From Limnephilus marmoratus (Eukaryota > Arthropoda > Insecta > Trichoptera > Limnephilidae): 64,000 bases of DNA. Below the pieces are notes generated by a model. It was given only the letters and a program-made list of their open reading frames with translations, was not told the origin of the DNA and ran no database searches. The DNA lies in contig OU862933.1 of NCBI GenBank assembly GCA_917880885.1, forward strand, positions 6,867,452 through 6,931,451, in the 5' to 3' direction. Made by a program: the position numbers and the translations under genes. Of this stretch, positions 57,201-63,654 are shown piece by piece. How positions within the stretch are numbered: position 1 is the stretch's first letter; every line of letters starts with the position of its first letter.

Positions 57201-60200
57201 GGTGACCTATGGCAGAGGTGTTGGTTATCCAATAAAGGTTCCCGGGGCGGCGGTACCCATTCCCGCCTCCCAAATTGAATGTAATGAGAAGTAATGAGAA
57301 ACATGAAAACACGGTTGCATGTATCCATGAATCAACGATTTGCATACGTCAAAGGACATCCTGCTCTAATTACGTCAACATTACTGGACCCCAGATTTAA
57401 AAACACATATGTGAATTCTGATGAAGTTGATATTGCCCACAATGGAAATAGAAAACCATTTGAAGATGCGCAAGAACGTCGTTAATAAACGAAAGCTGTC
57501 ATTCTGGGGACCCACAACCCTCCTGTTCATCTAGAATCACGTCCTCTGAAAAAGGAGATGGGCTATGGGACGCCCATGACAAATCTACTTGTCATTTAAT
57601 GGAAGAGAATTCTGATGTGGATAATCGTGATTGCTTATCACAAGTTAAGCAAACTATTCAAGTCTACCTGTCAGAGTCAAGGTTACAAAGAAACGCAGAT
57701 ATTTATTCTTACTGGAATACTAGTCCATTTCTGTCTTTGAGAAAGGTTGCACTGAAATTCTTATCGGCTCCACCGACGAGTGTTTCCAGTAAACAACTAT
57801 TTAGTGCTGCTGGTCACATTTATTCAGACAGGAGAAGCATTTTGCGAGGCGAAAATGTTGATAAATTATTGTTTCTCACTTATAATATTAGATTGTTTAA
57901 TTATGAATACTGATTACCATTAAAATTATTAATAGTTATACTAGTACAATGAAGAATGAAGCTCTTCATTTAGTTTGAGAGAAAACACTTTTTATTTTCA
58001 TTATATTCACATAAGTATTATTTGCTTTAAAAATATTTTGTTATTGTAGGCAGGATGGTACTTTTTAATTTTAATTATATTGTAGTTCATTAAAAAGAGT
58101 GCCATACAAAATGACCAGAGTTTAGAAGAAATAATTTGGTTCTTAACCCAGCCAGCCAAGGTACCCAAGATCCACATTTTTTACGATATCTCAATAAAAT
58201 CGTACAATTTCATTAAAAATTTTTGTAATCCTTAAGAAAATATAAACAATCTTTTTGCCATTTTTTGTTTTCCAATATTCAAAGCATGTAACATAGAAAA
58301 AAGTGTTTTTGATAAATATTAGCTCAAATCGCGTAGCTGTTATTTCTTAATAATGTTCAAATATGTAATACCTACTATGCCGAAACTCAGTTTCGGTTTC
58401 GGCCGTAAAAATTAGTTTCGGTCGGACACTATATATTTGTTTTCATCACCAGTAACTTTAGTTAGAAAAAAAGAAATGTGCCATTTATAAAACTTAGCTT
58501 GCATTCCAGATTTTAAATTTAAAAAAATACACAGTTATTTCTAACAATAGTATTTGAAAGCGTATTTCATCATCTTTTAAAAATAGTGTTCACAAATATT
58601 CCATTTATTTGGATAATGCAAAGCGGAAATGTTCTGCCTACAGACAGAATATGGTGATAGCTAGTTGAAGCTAGAATATAGTTATTGAGTTGAGTTGAAT
58701 TGAGTTGTCTTGACAACTCAGAATGAAATCAACTCAGAACCTCCTTTGAAAAGTCAAAAAGATTAAAAAATATATTGTTTATGCATTGAACCGCTTACTC
58801 GTTAATACGGAATGTTTTTTATTCAAACAGTTAGATTTAGCTTTATTATTATGAAAAGTGAGTATTTATGTCGAGGGAGACCAAAAAACAAGCAAAAAAT
58901 ATGCATTTAACATTTTAATTTTGTTAAAATTAATTCACTCACGCGGTAAGGCCATTGTTAATTCATCGTTTTTATTTTAACATTTCATAGACAATCAATC
59001 AATGCTGCCAATCATAGAAAGTTTGTACCTGTATTTATAACAGTAGAACATGGAAAGAAATGTATTAGAATAATTACACAAACCCGCTAGACAAACCCTG
59101 CTTTGCCAGACGAACCATTCAAAACCAGGGATGTTTTTTAAAATTATGATGACATGAGAGTTTATTTTAGAGAATTTGTTTTATAAGATTGGTAGGTACT
59201 TATGACAAATGTCATATTTGATTGTCTATTCCGTATTATTCGAGAGGTGGACTAACTGCATATTTACCAAAAAATATATTAAAAATAGGGGTAAATTTAT
59301 ACAAAGCCGGGACCAGCTCATTTTGGACAAAAATAAATAAATATATACCCCAGTAGATAGGTAATAATTAGATGTAATTAATTCCGTGAGCGGAAATTGA
59401 AAATAATGTATATTATCGTCAATTTCTTAAATTTAAAAATACGAAAATGTCATTTTTCAATGACCTCCATGTTGTTATCTTTACTTTAAAAAACAGCCTA
59501 CGTTTTTAAATGGTTTGTCTGGCTACGCAGGGTTTGTATAGCGGGCTTGTGAATATTATCTTAACTTTAAAAAACAGCCTACGTTTTTAAATAGTTTGTC
59601 TGGCTACGCAGGGTTTGTCTAGCGGGCTTGTGTGACAGATCGCCATGTCAGTTTCGAAGACGCGAAGTGAATTTTGATTTTACGCAATTGAAATTTAAAA
59701 TGCATCATTTACCGCCTCCCCCAATGCAAAAAGTTTCCGAAATACGTAATTCTAACAATTATTCAACTTCTGCAAAGTGTTTTTTCGTGAAAAAGTGCAT
59801 ATTACCGCTTTTGCACTTTGAAAAATGACATTTTCGTATTTTTAAATTTAAGAAATTAACGATAGTGTACATTTTTTTCAATTTCCGCTCACGGAATTAA
59901 TTACATCTAATTATTACCTATCTACTGGCGTAAAAATTTATTTTTTTTAGTGTAAAATGAGCTGGTCCCGGTTTTGTATAAAATTAATAAAATAGGTTAG
60001 GTTAGGTTATGGGTTGTATTAGGCTTTAATTTTTTTTTTCGTGACTTTTCAACGAGGTGTTGAGTTGAGTTGATTCTGAGTTGGCATTGAACTGCTGTAG
60101 ACAGCTGCAGACAGCTGCTTGAAAGATGCTGTGGTTTGACATTTCAAGAATTTCATGCAAATGCAATATAATATTTAACAAACCTTCATCTTCCTCTTCA

Positions 60201-60589
60201 TTGATTCCGTCCAATTTTCTCTTTTGATTGGGTTTAATTTTCGTATTGGCATACTTAGCTTTCAAACTCTTGAACTTATCAATCAATGCATCTTGAAAAA
60301 GTGCCAATTTGGTAAATACTTTCTGAAATTTTATAAATAGGTTTTAGTAACATAGTTTAATATAAACATGCACAAAAGTATCGTTTCGTGACAATAATAA
60401 AGGGATACTTCTATAGCGCCGTTCTTGGAAACCCACCAAAGGCGCTTTACAATTTGTCAAGTGACCAAAAGAAACTTAAGTGTTCGTCATTGAAAACAAA
60501 CTTACCTCAACATCGTCATTATATTGAGAATATATCTCATCCGTTCCTTTCATTAAACCCTCACTAAAAATATCAAAGTCATTCGCCAT
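35990..60589 (-). CDS. Nuclear, basic low-complexity protein, tentatively INCENP-like; 11 exons, 3' end not found
   Basis: Eleven exons join in phase with GT-AG borders at every junction, giving 574 codons. The N-terminus (MANDFDIFSEG, 1-28) and exon 2 are predicted helical with a KPNQKRKLDG basic patch. Later exons are Ser/Thr/Pro-rich with repeated basic motifs (RSTRS, KRTRTKR, KTRTNRK, RPKRTRKGKAK) and SP sites, typical of an intrinsically disordered chromatin protein. The arrangement (short N-terminal helix, disordered basic middle) resembles insect INCENP, the chromosomal passenger scaffold. The C-terminal coiled coil and Aurora-binding IN-box that would prove it are not visible between 20 and 36 kb, so the name is a guess. 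Exons 6 and 7 are a tandem duplicate. Introns are packed with nested transposons. Confidence 0.6.
36391..36487 (-). CDS. INCENP-like gene exon 10
   Basis: Acceptor ttctttttccatcacag, donor gtatga. Encodes HKKVKHVRPKRTRKGKAK followed by a PTTPRPPTPPTL proline stretch; leaves phase 2. Confidence 0.75.
36840..37727. mobile_element. piggyBac-like MITE (TTAA), copy 1, interrupted
   Basis: TTAA at both borders. Ends TTAACCTGTCACGGGCCG and CTCCGGCAAATAAGAGGTTAA; related interior to the copies at 39,015, 41,753 and 45,056 (CAAGCGATTCTGACC, AAGGGTCAAAATCGC). Confidence 0.65.
36961..37396. mobile_element. Mutator-like MITE nested in the TTAA element
   Basis: 10-bp TSD CCGAAACACA on both sides (36,951-36,960; 37,397-37,406). 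Ends AAATTCGGTTTATGGGGG and CCCCCATAAACCGAATTT. Contains two tandem units of about 165 bp (GGGGAATCCGAATCTGAAA, TTAGGCGGCGGCAAGCAATA). Confidence 0.7.
37728..38099. other. No gene seen
   Basis: Intron sequence. Short inverted pieces such as TGCTCAGTTnnATCTGTACGATC near 37,980 and 38,060 repeat, but no element can be bounded. Confidence 0.35.
38100..38226 (-). mobile_element. SINE family A fragment
   Basis: AAGAGGAAGGTGGGGAAGTA ... TCAATTCTGAATGGTGG ... TATCTTCCAC, matching the SINE body in reverse orientation. Confidence 0.7.
38350..38940. other. Unassigned mid-GC stretch
   Basis: GC-richer than the surrounding intron, with GGCGCCAGGCAGTCCCCGAG and a short A-run near 38,685. It looks like the 3' end of an unidentified retroelement. 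No ORF is long enough to name. Confidence 0.3.
39015..39524. mobile_element. piggyBac-like MITE (TTAA), copy 2
   Basis: TTAACCCTTCAAAGGCC on the left and GGCCTTTGACCGGTTAA on the right. Shares ATTTTGAGCTATTGTATATT and AAGGGTCAAAATCGCAGA with its relatives. Confidence 0.75.
39552..39666 (-). CDS. INCENP-like gene exon 9
   Basis: Acceptor acattatttttgcag, donor gtaagc. Encodes GKAASASNQSELNSETTEIV through TSDSDDEF, acidic and serine-rich; leaves phase 1. Confidence 0.7.
39667..39900. repeat. About 55-bp tandem repeat
   Basis: Four to five units of AAAATAATGTTGTTGACT ... TATTATGGGTTCTC, starting 10-20 bp upstream of exon 9. Confidence 0.8.
39901..41229. other. No gene seen
   Basis: AT-rich intron sequence with short ORFs only. 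Confidence 0.35.
41230..41345 (-). mobile_element. tRNA-derived SINE (family B)
   Basis: On the minus strand the head contains TAGCTCAGTTGGTAGAGC (A box) and GGGTTCGAGTCCCAGTGG (B box), followed by TTTTTCTGATTTTTCTG. A second copy lies at 54,938-55,055. Loop details and the conserved non-tRNA tail argue against a functional tRNA. Confidence 0.65.
41753..42132. mobile_element. piggyBac-like MITE (TTAA), copy 3
   Basis: TTAACTCGTTGAATGCCGGG on the left, CACCTGAGCGGTTAA on the right. About 85% identical by eye to copy 4 over the interior. Confidence 0.75.
42133..42988. other. No gene seen
   Basis: Intron between exons 8 and 9 of the minus-strand gene. No element boundary recognised. Confidence 0.35.
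42989..43104 (-). CDS. INCENP-like gene exon 8
   Basis: Acceptor ttgtttattttcag, donor gtaaga. Encodes VNESVSRSTRSTRSTAKS, a run of six Pro, then EKPKRTRTKR. The first 20 nt or so are also present as a truncated relic at 45,587-45,604. Confidence 0.75.
43745..43870 (-). CDS. INCENP-like gene exon 7 (duplicate exon, copy A)
   Basis: 126 nt, phase 1 at both ends. Acceptor tgtttgtttcag, donor gtgagt. Encodes RGGQSKKNANNTTVEMEHSE through KTRTKKKPSE. Either exon can be skipped without a frameshift. Confidence 0.75.
43969..44117. mobile_element. Short TTA-flanked MITE in copy A
   Basis: TSD TTA. Inverted arms of about 45 bp (GTGGGTTTCTTCATT, GAGAATGCTAAATGCAATGC). Absent from the matching place in copy B (cttttagagctacc). 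Confidence 0.8.
44405..44600 (-). mobile_element. SINE family A, shortened, in copy A
   Basis: tRNA-like head on the minus strand (44,516-44,585, B box GGGATCGAATCCC) plus CCAGTGAGACAATGGCATCT from the far end of the body, with the middle deleted. Absent from copy B. Confidence 0.7.
44917..45504. mobile_element. Foldback hAT-type MITE in copy A
   Basis: 8-bp TSD GTTTGAAG (44,909-44,916; 45,505-45,512). Arms CAACTCAGAATGAAACCAAC and its complement. The empty site is in copy B (gatgtttgaaggttatg). Itself interrupted by a TTAA element. Confidence 0.85.
45056..45451. mobile_element. piggyBac-like MITE (TTAA), copy 4, nested
   Basis: TTAACCTGTCGTTTGCCGG on the left and GGCATTCAAGGAGTTAA on the right. 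Removing it and one TTAA restores the foldback MITE core (gcttTTAAtgacc), confirmed against the copy at 7,626. Confidence 0.85.
46059..46184 (-). CDS. INCENP-like gene exon 6 (duplicate exon, copy B)
   Basis: 126 nt, phase 1 at both ends. Acceptor gttttgtttcag, donor gtgagt. Encodes RGRKPKKNANNTTVEAEHSE through KTRTNRKPSE. Same length and borders as exon 7; 32 of 42 residues are identical by eye. Confidence 0.75.
46846..47013. mobile_element. PIF/Harbinger-type MITE, copy 2
   Basis: TSD TTA (46,843-46,845; 47,014-47,016). TIR GGGAACGTACCCATACTACG and GTAGTATGGGTACGTTCCC. The empty site is visible in copy A (tcagcttaattactac). Confidence 0.9.
47419..48818. mobile_element. Nested hAT, TAGGGATGTCGAAA ends
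   Basis: 8-bp TSD CTTCTTGG (47,411-47,418; 48,819-48,826). Left TAGGGATGTCGAAAGTG, right CTTTTTCAACATGCCTA. Subterminal ATATCGATATAT repeats at both ends. Confidence 0.85.
47708..48380. mobile_element. TA-flanked MITE, TAGTCTGTCAAAA ends, copy 1 (intact)
   Basis: TSD TA. TIR TAGTCTGTCAAAA and TTTTGACAGACTA, about 30 bp with few mismatches. Copy 2 at 60,762-62,242 is interrupted. Confidence 0.85.
48885..50414. mobile_element. Nested hAT, CAGTGGCGGACTAAG ends
   Basis: 8-bp TSD TTTTGGAT (48,877-48,884; 50,415-50,422). TIR CAGTGGCGGACTAAG and CTTAGTCCGCCACTG. The inner part (49,378-49,960) has four or more GC-rich repeats of 120-190 bp with TTAAACATGTCGG and TCTCGGGGCCCCTTTACC. Confidence 0.9.
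50722..50898 (-). CDS. INCENP-like gene exon 5
   Basis: Acceptor gtggctttctttcag, donor gtaaga. Encodes KLGMKSDITITLASPVV, SNRSTRSAAANNTLD and the MPPPMMPLIKP end; phase 1 to phase 1. Confidence 0.75.
50938..51230 (-). mobile_element. LINE ORF2 3' fragment
   Basis: The reverse complement matches about 2,700-2,975 of the first LINE (CGACCCATTCTCATGTGAC, TACAAATGTTGGGC). Diverged, with indels. Confidence 0.75.
51405..51860 (-). mobile_element. LINE-type 3' end with hairpin
   Basis: CCACACAGGAGGCCC and GCTGTGTGGAG hairpin arms, followed by a body (AAACGTAGCGAACCACTTGG, GGCAGAGGTGTTGGTTATCC) also present at 56,949-57,285. Confidence 0.7.
51923..52355 (+). pseudogene. hAT transposase C-terminal fragment (SCAND3/ZBED-like)
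   Basis: TNLVIKEVENLCEIS, FEKMSLIGFWLEVSKEYST and ALKILIPFTNIFV match the hAT C-terminal dimerisation region. After a shift the frame continues NAKPVLRLYLCKIES and AKQAQGSH before a stop, the usual end of this family. The start is truncated near 51,900 and at least one frameshift is present. A hAT right end, AAAAGGTTGAAAACCGCTG, lies at about 53,551-53,570 and probably belongs to it. Confidence 0.7.
52406..53161. mobile_element. pogo/Tigger-like MITE
   Basis: TSD TA (52,404-52,405; 53,162-53,163). TIR CAGTGAAACCTCCATCTATC and GATAGATAGAGGTTTCACTG. CAGT-start TIRs with TA are usual for pogo elements. No transposase. Confidence 0.8.
53770..54034 (-). CDS. INCENP-like gene exon 4
   Basis: Acceptor attgttttatag, donor gtaata. 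Encodes LNEKLKDKMRRPSSRKTSQQ through VPETANITVEN; leaves phase 1. Confidence 0.75.
54315..54520 (-). CDS. INCENP-like gene exon 3
   Basis: Acceptor gtttgttttttgtag, donor gtgagt. Encodes GSKKRLCPFNEMATIPFPEK through ASALNNKL. The split codon GAT closes the phase with exon 2. Confidence 0.75.
54938..55055 (-). mobile_element. tRNA-derived SINE (family B), second copy
   Basis: ATTTAATTAAATGAAGACAA ... GAAACTCAATCG ... GGGGCTCGAACCCAGGACC, collinear with 41,200-41,300. Truncated in the tRNA-like head. Confidence 0.65.
55430..55700 (-). mobile_element. LINE C-terminal remnant (GTLDHIFFGCP)
   Basis: The minus-strand frame VGTLDHIFFGCPSLNKYP ... YQALSKIASPSF ... LLGLNSTLIFHI matches the C-terminal Cys-His region of some insect LINE reverse transcriptases. 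5' truncated. Confidence 0.6.
56652..56929. repeat. 132-bp perfect palindrome made of two head-to-head tRNA-derived SINEs
   Basis: Left arm 56,652-56,783, right arm 56,798-56,929, 14-nt spacer; no mismatch found by eye. Each arm contains a tRNA-like head (TAGCTCAGTGGTCAGAGC, GGGTTCAAGTCCCGT). The right copy could fold as a tRNA with GGC in the anticodon place but has C33 rather than U33. Confidence 0.85.
56931..57285 (-). mobile_element. LINE-type 3' end with hairpin and poly(A)
   Basis: Begins with poly(T), then GAGCTCCACACAGGAGGCCC and GATGCTGTGTGGAG, followed by the body shared with 51,405-51,860. Inserted next to the SINE palindrome. Confidence 0.75.
58716..60093. mobile_element. Foldback MITE (CAACTCAGAATGA family), expanded copy
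   Basis: Outer arms GACAACTCAGAATGAAATCA and TTGATTCTGAGTTGGC, with GGTTAGGTTAGG core near 59,995. The interior contains a segment (58,793-58,885) shared with 8,137-8,215 and a separate nested element. Confidence 0.6.
59290..59988. mobile_element. Long-TIR element, CCGGGACCAGCTCATTTT arms
   Basis: 8-bp TSD AAAATAGG (59,282-59,289; 59,989-59,996). Inverted arms of about 170 bp, including CGGAATTAATTACATCTAAT on the right. Contains a tandem duplication of about 95 bp (59,478-59,635; GGTTTGTCTGGCTACGCAGG). Confidence 0.65.
60184..60322 (-). CDS. INCENP-like gene exon 2
   Basis: Acceptor aaaatttcag, donor gtttgt. Encodes KVFTKLALFQDALIDKF through DGINEEEDE; leaves phase 1. Confidence 0.7.
60506..60589 (-). 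CDS. INCENP-like gene exon 1
   Basis: ATG at 60,589 in a good context (gaaATGGcg). Encodes MANDFDIFSEGLMKGTDE through NDDVE; donor gtaagt; phase 0. Confidence 0.7.
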
Positions 60590-60761
60590 TTCAGCTTCGG
60601 TAAAGGCGGCTCCGCAATTTCAAAATGCTATTCGTTTTCGACTATCGTCCGTTATATTTTGGTGCCGTCAAAATTCAAAATGCTGTGAGAATGTGAGAAA
60701 GTATGGCAACATTAATTTTGGTTCCTACTTGGGCCAGCGGTACCTACTTACGCAAGATGGT
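60590..60761 (-). promoter_or_regulatory. Presumed promoter/5' UTR of the INCENP-like gene
   Basis: Only about 170 bp separates the ATG from the next MITE. No TATA box at a fitting distance. Confidence 0.35.
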
Positions 60762-60937
60762 ACGCTTGTCAAATAAGAGTAGAAAATATACGAGGGCGTC
60801 ACTGTTGATCAAATGGCAATACTAAACACATAACTCATGGTGCTAGAGTAAAGCTGTGTAACCAACATTTTTATAAAAAATTAAAAAGGCATAATAGTAG
60901 AAAATTTTTTTTTTCATTGCAGTGTAGATTTTGACGG

Positions 60938-61312
60938 AGGCGTCTACTAATAACTACAGGAATTCCAAAAACTGAAAAAATCGAACTAATATCTATGGGA
61001 ACCAAAGTGTTGACGAATATCTACAGCACTGGCAGAGGTTGGATTTGCAATTATGTATAGCATATTGGAATAACGTAATATTGCGCATGCAGTTTAAAAA
61101 ACTTAATTTATGTAAGTATGTATGTAAAAATCCCTGATATTGGACTATTGGACACATTTAGCTGATTAGTCCAACCTACGCTCTGTAGATATTAGTTCAA
61201 CCTACGCTCTGTAGATATTAGTCAACACTCTGAAGTTCGTAGATATTAATTCAACATAGGAGCTGTAGATATTCGTCCGACATACAGGCTGTAGATATTA
61301 GTATCTGGAGTC
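60938..61312. mobile_element. Mutator-like MITE, copy 2
   Basis: 10-bp TSD GATTTTGACG (60,928-60,937; 61,313-61,322). Same ends and CTGTAGATATTAG arrays as 8,555-8,984. Confidence 0.8.
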
Positions 61313-61322
61313 GATTTTGACG

Positions 61323-61730
61323 ACCTCCGTGGTCCAGTGGGTAAGACTCTTGACTCACAATCCGGAGGTCGCGGGTTCGAACCCGACATGCGCAAATAAA
61401 TTTTATTTGATTAATTTGTGTTTTCACAATTAATTCATTTAAAATAATGTATAGTATATTTGCGGCATGTTCCAGAGTGGAAGATACTATCAGTATCGCC
61501 CTGGTGTAAGACCACCATTCAGAATTGAAAACGTTGCTTGAAAATGGCTTTAGCCGTGTTTAGTGACCAGATCTGAATAGCCAGGTACTTCCCAACCTTC
61601 CTTTTCCCCACCTCCTTCCCCTCCCCACTACCTTCAGCCTCACAACATACCCCAATTGGGGATGCCATAGTCTCACTGGCTCCAGACGGGAGCAGTTGAG
61701 ATTCTTGTGCGGTATTCACTGTAAAAAAAA
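61323..61730 (+). mobile_element. tRNA-derived SINE (family A), full length
   Basis: Head at about 61,327-61,400 (A box TGGTCCAGTGGGTAAG, B box GGTTCGAACCC), then the AAATAAATTTTATTTGATTA linker, the roughly 300-bp body and an A-run ending near 61,730. Reference copy for the fragments at 11,325, 38,100, 44,405 and 63,353. Confidence 0.8.
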
Positions 61731-62242
61731 AATAAGATACCCGCCGATCTCAAAATTAGAATTGCATATACGTATATTATTATTATACTTTTGCAATTTT
61801 GGGTTAACATCATGAAGAATAACTATAATGTAATAAAATATAAAGCACAGTTTAGAAATTGCTCTCATTTATTTAATACTAGATAAAGTACCTAGCGTTG
61901 CCTGGGCTTTAGATCATATCTCTAATTTTAAATCTGAATATATTTAACTCATTCAGATCTAAAAGTAGTGCAACTAAACTCACCATTAGTGATTCTTCCT
62001 TCCTATCTATTGTTAAATTCAAATTTATGTTAAATTAAATTAAAGCAAATCGCTTTATAAATCACCTTTTAATCAAATTTGTGTCGTAAAGAAAAAATGT
62101 TTTTTAAAATGTGGTTTACTGTGTTCTATACATTCAGTGTCATTGCACTTCAAACAAATATTTGACAGTTAAATTGTTGTTGCCAGTCTACAAATTTAGT
62201 AGTTCCAGTTTTTTATATTTTCTATTCTTATTTGACACACTA

Positions 62243-63352
62243 TATGTTTGTACAGCAGCGATATCGAAAATATGAAGAGATGCCTTCCATCATCCAAATC
62301 CTCGTAAAAATTCTTAAAAATATATAAACATATCTGAAATGAATGAAATGAAATCTGTCGAAATGTACTTCAAAATTTGGTAAGTACCTTAATTATTGAA
62401 CATGCACTTCTCATAAAAATCATTTTAACGATTTTCTCTCGTAATAATTGATTAAACGAGAATTTCTGACCGTACGGGAGGCAAGCCGGCTAAAACACCA
62501 TGCGATTTTTTTTCTTAAATTATTTTCGCTATTTTAAAGAGATTCCGACACTGGCGACACTATCAATAGCAATTTCTTTCAAGCACGTAGTTTTTTGTTA
62601 AGCTGGCAACACTGCGCGTAGTTTTCGTTTGAGCCAAGCGTTTTGACCATGTTTTGACATGACAGTCTACCGAGCATAAATATACTAACCCCCTACCTGG
62701 TTTATTTATGCGAGGACGCTTGAAGCAAGCTTCAATAATCTACGTGCTGGCGGCGAGTATGCGAATTGATATTTTTTTAGCGTAGACAACTCATGGACTT
62801 ATATATTTTTTTAATTATTTATTTGGCTATCACTCATTTAGGTGATCTTGGCCATTTCTTGAAATTAATTACATTTTCGAAACAATCGCAGAATCATAAA
62901 ATAGGACCCAATGTACATTAATAGTTAGCGTTCTTCGATATAAAAGAACAGATTTTTTTCAAAATTTGAAACATTTCTATAAATTAGATAAAATTAATAT
63001 AAAATAATAATTAATTGTTTTTTTGTAATGTAAACAATATTTACATTAATTTAAAAGAAAAATCAGATGCATTTCTACGTTTTTAATTATTGTTTTTGTG
63101 TTTAATTTGTAGAAAAATCAGATGGATTTCTACAAATGAATCCCTGTTTCCCTTGGTCACGCTATAACTTCAGAACCACTTTACCTATTTCATTAATATA
63201 TTTTTTTAAAGTTTTCTAATACTTTGTAGAAGGTTCTTCCGTAAAGAAAAAGTAAGAAAATTGGAGGGAGGGGAAGGAATTGAAAGATTTTTTTAAGTCT
63301 TCCGATACTTTGTGGAAAGATCTTATGGAAAGAAAAATTGACGTAATTAAGG
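62243..63352. other. No gene seen
   Basis: AT-rich sequence. 63,160-63,330 carries AGAAGGTTCTTCCGTAAAGA-like text resembling the Helitron 5' region at 4,400-4,440, too weak to call. Confidence 0.35.
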
Positions 63353-63490
63353 CTCTTGACTCGCAAACCGAAGGTCGGGGGATCGAATCCAAAATTAAAT
63401 TGTGTGATTTCACAATTTTTTTCTTTAAAATAATATAAAGTATATTTGCGGCACGTTCCAGGATTGGAAGATACTCTTAAGTATCGCCCA
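63353..63490 (+). mobile_element. SINE family A fragment
   Basis: GGCTCTTGACTCGCAAACCG, a diverged B box (GGGGGATCGAATCC) and TATATTTGCGGCACGTTCCA. Confidence 0.7.
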
Positions 63491-63654
63491 GGGACCCAAT
63501 TTTCATTTCAGTAGATAATAGCTCGCATGCGATAATTATGTACTTTGTCTATGGTTTTTCTATCATCTAGTAATTATCTACTAATTTTCGATGTAAAGCG
63601 TATTTTGGAATTTCTAATAGAATTATCTATTACAAAGCAGTAGATAATTAAGGT

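Larger units (their letters stand above)
55896..57913 (+). pseudogene. hAT transposase, broken
   Basis: The first piece, 55,896-56,560, contains DKLFLLLHDARNMISAMRG and CMSHTLQLVIKDALF, corresponding to the catalytic-core start. Frames are interrupted by stops (for example TGA at 56,220). The second, 57,294-57,485, has HPALITSTLLDPRFKN, the family's 'LLDPRFK' motif. The third, 57,599-57,913, has SYWNTSPFLSLRKVALKF and APPTSVSSKQLFSAAGHIYS, the hAT dimerisation domain, ending NIRLFNYEY. Several stops, frameshifts and insertions make it non-functional. Confidence 0.8.
55809..58431 (+). mobile_element. hAT transposon with decayed transposase
   Basis: 8-bp TSD TATATTTG (55,801-55,808; 58,432-58,439). 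TIR TAGTGTCCGACCGAA and TTCGGTCGGACACTA. Transposase remnants are read in pieces on the plus strand. Interrupted by a SINE palindrome (56,652-56,929) and a LINE 3' end (56,931-57,285). It is the larger relative of the MITE at 15,647-16,130. Confidence 0.9.
60762..62242. mobile_element. TA-flanked MITE, copy 2, interrupted
   Basis: Ends CTTGTCAAATAAGAGTAGAA and TTCTTATTTGACACACTA. Collinear with 47,708-48,380 except for an insert at about 60,928-61,731 holding a Mutator-like MITE and a SINE. Confidence 0.8.

Noticed and set aside
61327..61400. tRNA gene
   Set aside because: A and B boxes are present, but the sequence continues into a SINE body with A-tail, and several diverged copies exist in the window.
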